In this document: positions 59,504 to 64,000 of the stretch, one piece after another
How positions within the stretch are numbered: position 1 is the stretch's first letter
Layout of the letters: each line of letters opens with the position of its first letter
Origin: Gemmatimonadaceae bacterium
GTDB lineage: Bacteria > Latescibacterota > UBA2968 > UBA8231
Assembly: GCA_002726335.1 (NCBI GenBank)
Contig: PBSR01000133.1
Location: 1 to 64,000, forward strand
Direction of reading: 5' to 3'
Length of the DNA: 64,000 nt
Notes under the pieces: model-generated
Databases searched by the model: none
Told to the model about the DNA's origin: nothing
The model's input: the letters and a program-made list of their open reading frames with translations, nothing else
Made by a program: the position numbers and the translations under genes

Positions 59504-59550
59504 CTGGAAGGGGGCTCGTTCGGAGAGTAGGGTCAATCGAAGTGGTTGAT

Positions 59551-59578
59551 AATGTAATAGATAGGTCGGACCTCGCAA
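59551..59578 (-). promoter_or_regulatory. Promoter of the ATP-grasp/larE/def operon
   Basis: On the minus strand TTGCGA (59578-59573), a 16-bp spacer and TACATT (59556-59551) lie 48 bases upstream of the ATG at 59503. The same -10 hexamer TACATT occurs in the ClpP and DUF5069 promoters. Confidence 0.55.
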
Positions 59579-59663
59579 CGCGTGGGAGCTTTTCCCGGCC
59601 GCTGGTGACCGCTACCTTCGACGGCCGGAAAGGCCTCGCATTCAAGCAGGAGAGAAGCAAGAA

Positions 59664-60485
59664 GTGAAACAACTGCAGGATCGGCGTGCCCTGGTCACCG
59701 GTGGTGGCAGGGGGATCGGTCGAGCCATCGCCCTGGGCCTCGCCGAGGCAGGCGCCGACGTGGCCCTGCTGGCACGTTCACGTGACGAAGTCGAGAGGGT
59801 GGCCGCCGAGGTGGCCGAGGTGGGCACCCGCAGCCTGGCTCTGACAGCAGATCTCGCCGACCCGTCGGCGGCAGAGCAGGCAGTCGAGAGGATCGACCAT
59901 GCCTGGGGAGGGGTGGACGTACTCGTCAACAATGCTGGAATACTCGGCCCCGTGGGGCCCACGCACGACGTCGATCCGGTAGCCTGGCTCGATACGATCC
60001 GCATCAATCTTGGCGGCTGCTACCTGTGCAGCCGTGCCGTGCTGCCCGGCATGATCGAGCGACGCGACGGGCGGATCATCAATCTGTCCGGAGGGGGTGC
60101 TGTCAGCCCCCGGCCGTGGTTCAGCGCCTACGGAGCATCGAAGGCAGCCATCGTGCGCCTGACGGAGACCCTGGCCGTCGAGGTCGCCGACCACGGCATT
60201 CAGGTGAACGCGATTTCGCCCGGCGCCGTGAACACGAAAATGACGGAACAGGCGGTCGCCGCGGGAGAGCGGGCAGGCGACGAAGCCGAGCAGGCCCGTC
60301 GCCAGCTGCAGGAGGGGGCCACGCCGCCGCGACAGGCGGTGGACCTCGTCGTCTATCTGGCCTCGCAGCGCTCCGCCGGGCTGACGGGACGAATGCTGGC
60401 AGCCTGCTGGGACGACTGGGAGAAGTTTGATGTGGCACAGATCATGAAGACCGAACAGTTCACCGTCCGACGGATCAAGCCATGA
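59664..60485 (+). CDS. Short-chain dehydrogenase/reductase
   Basis: This NAD(P)-dependent oxidoreductase has 273 residues of the classical SDR type. The cofactor motif TGGGRGIG is at 13-20, and VLVNNAG follows in the middle. A Ser in INLSGGGAVSPRPWFSAY and YGASK complete the catalytic set. ARS after strand 2 suggests a preference for NADP. The C-terminal part (MLAACWDDWEKFDVAQIM) is longer than average. GCAGGAGAG precedes the GTG start. The 3' end overlaps the Gfo/Idh/MocA gene by ATGA. The pair looks like a two-step sugar or cyclitol oxidation module. A 10-bp inverted repeat (59594-59631) lies in the 5' leader. Confidence 0.92.
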   Translation: MKQLQDRRALVTGGGRGIGRAIALGLAEAGADVALLARSRDEVERVAAEVAEVGTRSLALTADLADPSAAEQAVERIDHAWGGVDVLVNNAGILGPVGPTHDVDPVAWLDTIRINLGGCYLCSRAVLPGMIERRDGRIINLSGGGAVSPRPWFSAYGASKAAIVRLTETLAVEVADHGIQVNAISPGAVNTKMTEQAVAAGERAGDEAEQARRQLQEGATPPRQAVDLVVYLASQRSAGLTGRMLAACWDDWEKFDVAQIMKTEQFTVRRIKP

Positions 60486-61519
60486 GCGTCGACAGCCCCC
60501 ATCGAGTCCTGCTCGTCGGAGCCGGCGGCGTTGGCCAGAAGCGTGCGGCTGCTGTCGCCGCCCATGAGAGTACAACCCTGGCTGCAGTCTGCGACGTGGA
60601 GGAGACGTTGGCGACACGCCTCGCCAACGACCATGGGGCCACGGTCTACACCGACTGGTCCTCGGCGGTGGGTGAGACGGACGTGGATCTCGTTATCGTG
60701 TCGACGACGCATGATGCCCTGTCCAAAGTCAGCGTCGCCGCCCTGCAGGCGGGACGTCACGTGCTGTGTGAGAAACCACTGGGTCGCAATCGAGACGAAG
60801 TGGCCAGCGCCGTTACAGCCGCCGGCGATTCGGGCCGTGTGCTGCGTGCCGGGTACAACCATCGCTTCCATCCGGCCATCACCGGGGTGCACGATGCGGC
60901 TGCGCGGGGCGAGATTGGGCCACTCATCAGCGTGCGGGGGCGCTACGGACACGGAGGACGACCCGGATACGATCGGGAGTGGCGGGCGGATCCGGACGTA
61001 TCCGGTGGTGGCGAACTGCTCGACCAGGGGGCTCACCTGCTGGATCTGTCTCTCTGGCTGCTCGGAAGCTTCGACAGTGCGGTGGCGCACACACAGACGG
61101 CCTTCTGGGACATGCCCGTGGAAGACAACGCTTTTGCCCTGCTGCGGACCGACACCGGACAGGTCGCTTCCCTCCACGTGAGCTGGACCCAGTGGCGGAA
61201 CCTTTTCAGCTTCGAGGTCTGCGGCAAGGACGGGTACGCCCTCGCCGAGGGGCTGGGTGGTTCCTACGGCCCCGAACGGTTGACCATCGGCCGTCGCCGG
61301 CCCGAAGGAGGGGTCCCACAGGAGCAGATCAGGACCTTCGACGGGTTGGACGACTCCTGGGATCTGGAGTGGCAGGCCTTCGTGCAAGCCGCCGAGGGCG
61401 GGGTCAGTCCCGGCGCAGACGGGGCAGCAGGTCTGGCTACGATGGAGTGGATCCAGCGGATCTATGCCTCGTCAGCCGCTTCTGGGACACCGGTGGGGAT
61501 TGCCGATAAGCCCTGGTAA
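60482..61519 (+). CDS. Gfo/Idh/MocA-family oxidoreductase
   Basis: This NAD(P)-dependent sugar dehydrogenase-like enzyme has 345 residues. The N-terminal Rossmann motif is LLVGAGGVGQKRAAAVA. The catalytic signature CEKPLGRN is followed by YNHRFHPA, and GGGELLDQGAHLLDLSLWLL supplies the conserved Asp and His. The ATG overlaps the stop of the SDR. The C-terminal beta-sheet domain is complete. The substrate is probably a cyclitol or a 3-keto sugar. Genes of this type are strongly expanded in Latescibacterota- and Planctomycetota-like genomes, which fits the proposed lineage. It ends the operon; a small AT-rich gap follows. Confidence 0.93.
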   Translation: MSVDSPHRVLLVGAGGVGQKRAAAVAAHESTTLAAVCDVEETLATRLANDHGATVYTDWSSAVGETDVDLVIVSTTHDALSKVSVAALQAGRHVLCEKPLGRNRDEVASAVTAAGDSGRVLRAGYNHRFHPAITGVHDAAARGEIGPLISVRGRYGHGGRPGYDREWRADPDVSGGGELLDQGAHLLDLSLWLLGSFDSAVAHTQTAFWDMPVEDNAFALLRTDTGQVASLHVSWTQWRNLFSFEVCGKDGYALAEGLGGSYGPERLTIGRRRPEGGVPQEQIRTFDGLDDSWDLEWQAFVQAAEGGVSPGADGAAGLATMEWIQRIYASSAASGTPVGIADKPW

Positions 61520-61647
61520 AACAACATGTAAGGGCGCGTAGGGTGCCGTCGTCTGCGCTGGGCATGTGGTGAAATTTGGTATTTGGTCAACTTTTTTCCC
61601 CGATGGGCCACCAGAATTTCTTACATTGATGCCCCGTCGAGCCACGG

Positions 61648-61959
61648 ATGCTGTTGGAAACACCGGCCGACGTAGCACCCCACGTCCACCTATACTACGG
61701 GATTGTCGATATGCGCACGGATCAGGACGCAGCACAGGTCGAACGCGTCTCTTTGGCCTACCGAAGGTTGGCTAACGCTATGATTCTCAGCACGTTACGG
61801 GAGATCTCGAAGACTGAAGAAGTAGAGGTAGAAGCGCCAGAAGTCGATTTTGTAGAGAGTCCCCGCATCGACAAGTGGTGCGAACTGGCCGGTCTGGAAC
61901 CTGAGGTCGTGCGCCGTGCGGCACGCCGTCTGATCGGTGTCAGGGTCGTCATCGCCTGA
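61648..61959 (+). CDS. Small protein with phage-like helix-turn-helix motif
   Basis: This 103-residue protein has a C-terminal segment IDKWCELAGLEPEVVRRAAR that matches the W-CELAGLDPExVRR pattern of short phage and prophage hypothetical proteins with a helix-turn-helix look. The N-terminal half (LAYRRLANAMILSTLREISK) is helical. The start is uncertain: ATG 61648, or ATG 61711 with ACGGGA upstream and MRTDQDAAQ as N-terminus, which I consider equally likely. The gene and the 130 bases before it are less GC-rich than the neighbourhood, and a TACATT is at 61622-61627 without a good -35. It may be of mobile origin, but no integrase or repeats are present. Confidence 0.6.
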   Translation: MLLETPADVAPHVHLYYGIVDMRTDQDAAQVERVSLAYRRLANAMILSTLREISKTEEVEVEAPEVDFVESPRIDKWCELAGLEPEVVRRAARRLIGVRVVIA

Positions 61960-61986
61960 CTGACGACACACTCGAAAAGCGACAAA

Positions 61987-62019
61987 AGAGGCCCCGGAGG
62001 TATAACTTCCGGGGCCTCT
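61987..62019 (-). terminator. Terminator between the small HTH gene and the LysM amidase
   Basis: AGAGGCCCCGGA (61987-61998) pairs perfectly with TCCGGGGCCTCT (62008-62019), 12 bp with a 9-base loop. The minus strand continues TTTTGTCG, so it ends the amidase transcript; the plus-strand side (CGCTGTTC) is weaker. Confidence 0.85.
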
Positions 62020-62044
62020 CGCTGTTCTGCTGCTGCAGGTGGGT

Positions 62045-64000
62045 CTACCTGCCGGCCACTCGCTTGCCCCGGGCGTAGTCCAGCACCCCTTTGACGATCT
62101 TCTCGGCATCGCGATGCCGCAGCTGCTCGAAACGCAGAGCCCAGGCGTTATCGACGTAAGCCAGATTGCGCACTTCCACGAGCACTTTCACGCCGGCCGG
62201 GTTGTGACGCAGAACGGCCAGCGACTGGCCCCGTGTGCGGGTGCCGGCGCCGAGTGCCGGCATCAGAGCCCGGGCAAAGGCGCGCGAGGCCGAGTCACGG
62301 CTGTTCCGGCTTTCATAGTAGAGGACGACCGCTCCCTCGGGGGCGCGGGCGTCGATGTCGGCGTGAAAGGAGAGAAAGATCGTGCGCTTCTTTGGGGAGC
62401 CGTGAAGGGCCTCCTCGGCAATCCGGACCCGCTCGGCCAGGCCGCGAGAGGTGCCCATGGGCCAGTCGCTGGGCCGGTTGCGGCGGTTGTAGGTGTAGCT
62501 GTTGAAGACCTCGTTCATCTCGTGCACGAAGGTCTGGGCCGGTGGCGCCGTATGTCGGATGAGGTGGTTCGGGCTGAGAAGGGTGATATCGACACGGGCG
62601 CCGTGTAGCCGCAACAGGACGTAGGACCGCAGGGTGATGTCGTACACGTACTCGTCTTCGACGACGTAAAGTTTCCTCCCCGCCCCGTCCACGGTGGGCA
62701 CGATCGCCCCGGGGTCGATGCCGCCGTGCCCGGGGTCGAGCACGATATGCCACCCCGCCAGGTCGTCGCTCAGCCGGCCCAGGCCCTGTACTTTGCGCTC
62801 AAAGGACTTCCACACCTTCAGCGCCTGGCGGTACGTCTTCAATGGTGATCGCGGATGGATCTCCGAATAATCGGAGCCCTTCTGTCTGTCGGCCTTCGGT
62901 CTCTGCCCGAAGTAGGGGCCGTTGTCAGCCGTGAAGACGGGCAGGCCATCGACCCGGGCAAAGAGGTCGTTCCACGGGATCTGGGATAACTCCAGCCTCC
63001 GGGCATGGCCGAGCAGGGGGCGCACCCTGAGTACCTGCCCCGGGTGAATGACGGTACCCCGCATGTCGTTCAGTTTCTGCAGCTCGGCAACACTCATCTG
63101 ATGCAGCTGTGCGATCTCGGACAGGTTGTCACCGGACGCGACGGTGTACGATGCCAGACGGTGTGACGAATCAGTACTCAGGTGCAGTTGTTGACCGGGG
63201 TAGATCCGGCTGCCGCTCAAGCCGTTGAGTTTCTTGAGGTCGGCTACGGCCATGCCATAGGCCCGGGCAATCTCCCACAGGGCATCCCCACTCTCGACAA
63301 CATGAATCGTCGAAGGTGTTGAGCGCAGATGCAGTCTCTGCCCCGGGCGAATGAGGTCACCGTCGATGCCGTTGAGTCGTCTCAGCTCTTCCAGGTCGAT
63401 CCGGCGCAGGACGGCAATCTCCGAAAGGGTCTGGCCTCGCTGGACGACATGAGTCCCTTCCTCCGTGTGGGTCGGACGGAGACGCAGCTTCTGACCCGGG
63501 TGAATCCGATCACCCGTCAGGTCGTTGAGCCGGCGCAACAACACCAGCCCCACGTCGAAGCGTTGGCCGATCAGGGACAGGTTGTCACCGGGTCGGACCG
63601 TATAGCTCTGTGGCTCGTCGTCATCACTCTGTGGTTTCGAGGCGACACGCAGAGTCTGTCCCACCCTGATGCCGTCACCACGCAATCTGTTGAGACGGCG
63701 CAGCTGAGCCACCGTCGTCCGGTGGGCCACGGCGATCTCGGACAAGGTGTCGCCGCGTCTCACGACGACGGTTCCCGTATTGGCGGATCGAATCGTCGGT
63801 TGGGCAGGGCGCAGCCGGAGCGTCTGGCCAACGTGAATGCGATCCCTCCGCAGTCGATTGAGACGACGCAACTCAGCGACGGAGACACCGGTGCGCAGTG
63901 CGATAGCGGACAGGGTGTCGCCGGCACGAACCACGAGGGTGTCACCGTGTCGCGTGATGGTCAGCGCCTGACCGATGGTGATGCGGTCGGAAGCCAGCCC
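62045..64000 (-). CDS. N-acetylmuramoyl-L-alanine amidase with LysM array (5' end beyond the window)
   Basis: This peptidoglycan hydrolase cleaves the bond between N-acetylmuramic acid and L-alanine. The frame is open to position 64000, so the N-terminus and any signal peptide lie outside. At least six complete LysM modules of about 50 residues are seen (RAGDTLSAIA, RRGDTLSEIA, RPGDNLSLIG, QRGQTLSEIA, ESGDALWEIA, ASGDNLSEIA), each with a xxLNxLxxxxIxxGQxLxL half, and part of a seventh stands at the edge. The amidase_3 domain follows: WHIVLDPGHGGIDPGA with the first zinc His, VVEDEYVYDI with Glu, IFLSFHADIDA with the second His, and VLVEVRNLAYVDNA. A linker of about 100 residues separates the two parts. 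Such an array gives strong wall binding. Confidence 0.92.
   Translation of the reverse strand, partial: GLASDRITIGQALTITRHGDTLVVRAGDTLSAIALRTGVSVAELRRLNRLRRDRIHVGQTLRLRPAQPTIRSANTGTVVVRRGDTLSEIAVAHRTTVAQLRRLNRLRGDGIRVGQTLRVASKPQSDDDEPQSYTVRPGDNLSLIGQRFDVGLVLLRRLNDLTGDRIHPGQKLRLRPTHTEEGTHVVQRGQTLSEIAVLRRIDLEELRRLNGIDGDLIRPGQRLHLRSTPSTIHVVESGDALWEIARAYGMAVADLKKLNGLSGSRIYPGQQLHLSTDSSHRLASYTVASGDNLSEIAQLHQMSVAELQKLNDMRGTVIHPGQVLRVRPLLGHARRLELSQIPWNDLFARVDGLPVFTADNGPYFGQRPKADRQKGSDYSEIHPRSPLKTYRQALKVWKSFERKVQGLGRLSDDLAGWHIVLDPGHGGIDPGAIVPTVDGAGRKLYVVEDEYVYDITLRSYVLLRLHGARVDITLLSPNHLIRHTAPPAQTFVHEMNEVFNSYTYNRRNRPSDWPMGTSRGLAERVRIAEEALHGSPKKRTIFLSFHADIDARAPEGAVVLYYESRNSRDSASRAFARALMPALGAGTRTRGQSLAVLRHNPAGVKVLVEVRNLAYVDNAWALRFEQLRHRDAEKIVKGVLDYARGKRVAGR

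Overview
The window is GC-rich, densely packed bacterial DNA with about 46 protein genes, one tRNA-Asp and no rRNA, CRISPR array, insertion sequence or prophage. Four secreted proteins end in a C-terminal FlgD-like/secretion tail (motif NYPNPFNP, final residues of the RKMTLVK type). Together with DUF6807, DUF5069, Gfo/Idh/MocA, MR/MLE and DUF2330 families, this suggests a heterotrophic, Gram-negative member of the FCB superphylum (Latescibacterota- or Gemmatimonadota-like). That placement is inference; no rRNA is present to fix it. GTG and TTG starts are very common.

Region 1 (1-5627): the 5' part of hisS, a 141-nt nested inverted repeat, an MR/MLE dehydratase with a UbiA prenyltransferase, an HU-family protein with a poly-aspartate tail, and a translationally coupled operon of a membrane rhodanese fusion, MoaB/MogA and precorrin-2 dehydrogenase (siroheme and molybdopterin, sulfur-related). 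Region 2 (5628-17995): an RND efflux operon (adaptor plus two pumps, the first with large insertions), a GT39-type glycosyltransferase, a ClpP-like protease, MutM, and a two-domain glyoxalase split by an in-frame TGA where Trp is expected. Region 3 (18076-23283): a triple DUF5069 protein coupled to a class I glutamine amidotransferase, a metallophosphatase, an anaerobic sulfatase maturase-like radical SAM protein with a SEC-C tail, and a DUF6807 protein.

Region 4 (23304-38908) is an accessory block of secreted giants: a cadherin/Ig-like protein on the minus strand and two tandem paralogues of about 1,900 residues with Asp-box, cohesin-like, dockerin-like and FlgD-like modules. The second paralogue is broken by a deletion-type frameshift near 36295. 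Region 5 (38988-49078): an HD-domain nucleotidase coupled to a sugar ABC importer without its ATPase, then divergent hflX and lon/glnD around a palindrome that carries both -35 boxes.

Region 6 (49066-54946): a DUF2330 secreted protein and a seven-gene signalling cluster: a cyclic-nucleotide-binding protein, a previously overlooked 32-residue membrane peptide coupled to a Crp/Fnr regulator, an ECF sigma factor, a membrane protein with a CBM48-like domain, a secreted protein and a lone receiver domain. Region 7 (54985-64000): a histidine phosphatase, a small zinc-ribbon protein, tRNA-Asp, an operon of an ATP-grasp-like protein, a LarE-type sulfur transferase and peptide deformylase, an SDR plus Gfo/Idh pair, a small helix-turn-helix-like gene in AT-rich DNA, and a LysM-rich cell-wall amidase running off the window.

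The most promising unexplained systems are the signalling cluster at 51130-54946, the ATP-grasp/LarE-like pair at 56952-59503, and the secreted giants that carry cohesin-like and dockerin-like modules in the same chain.
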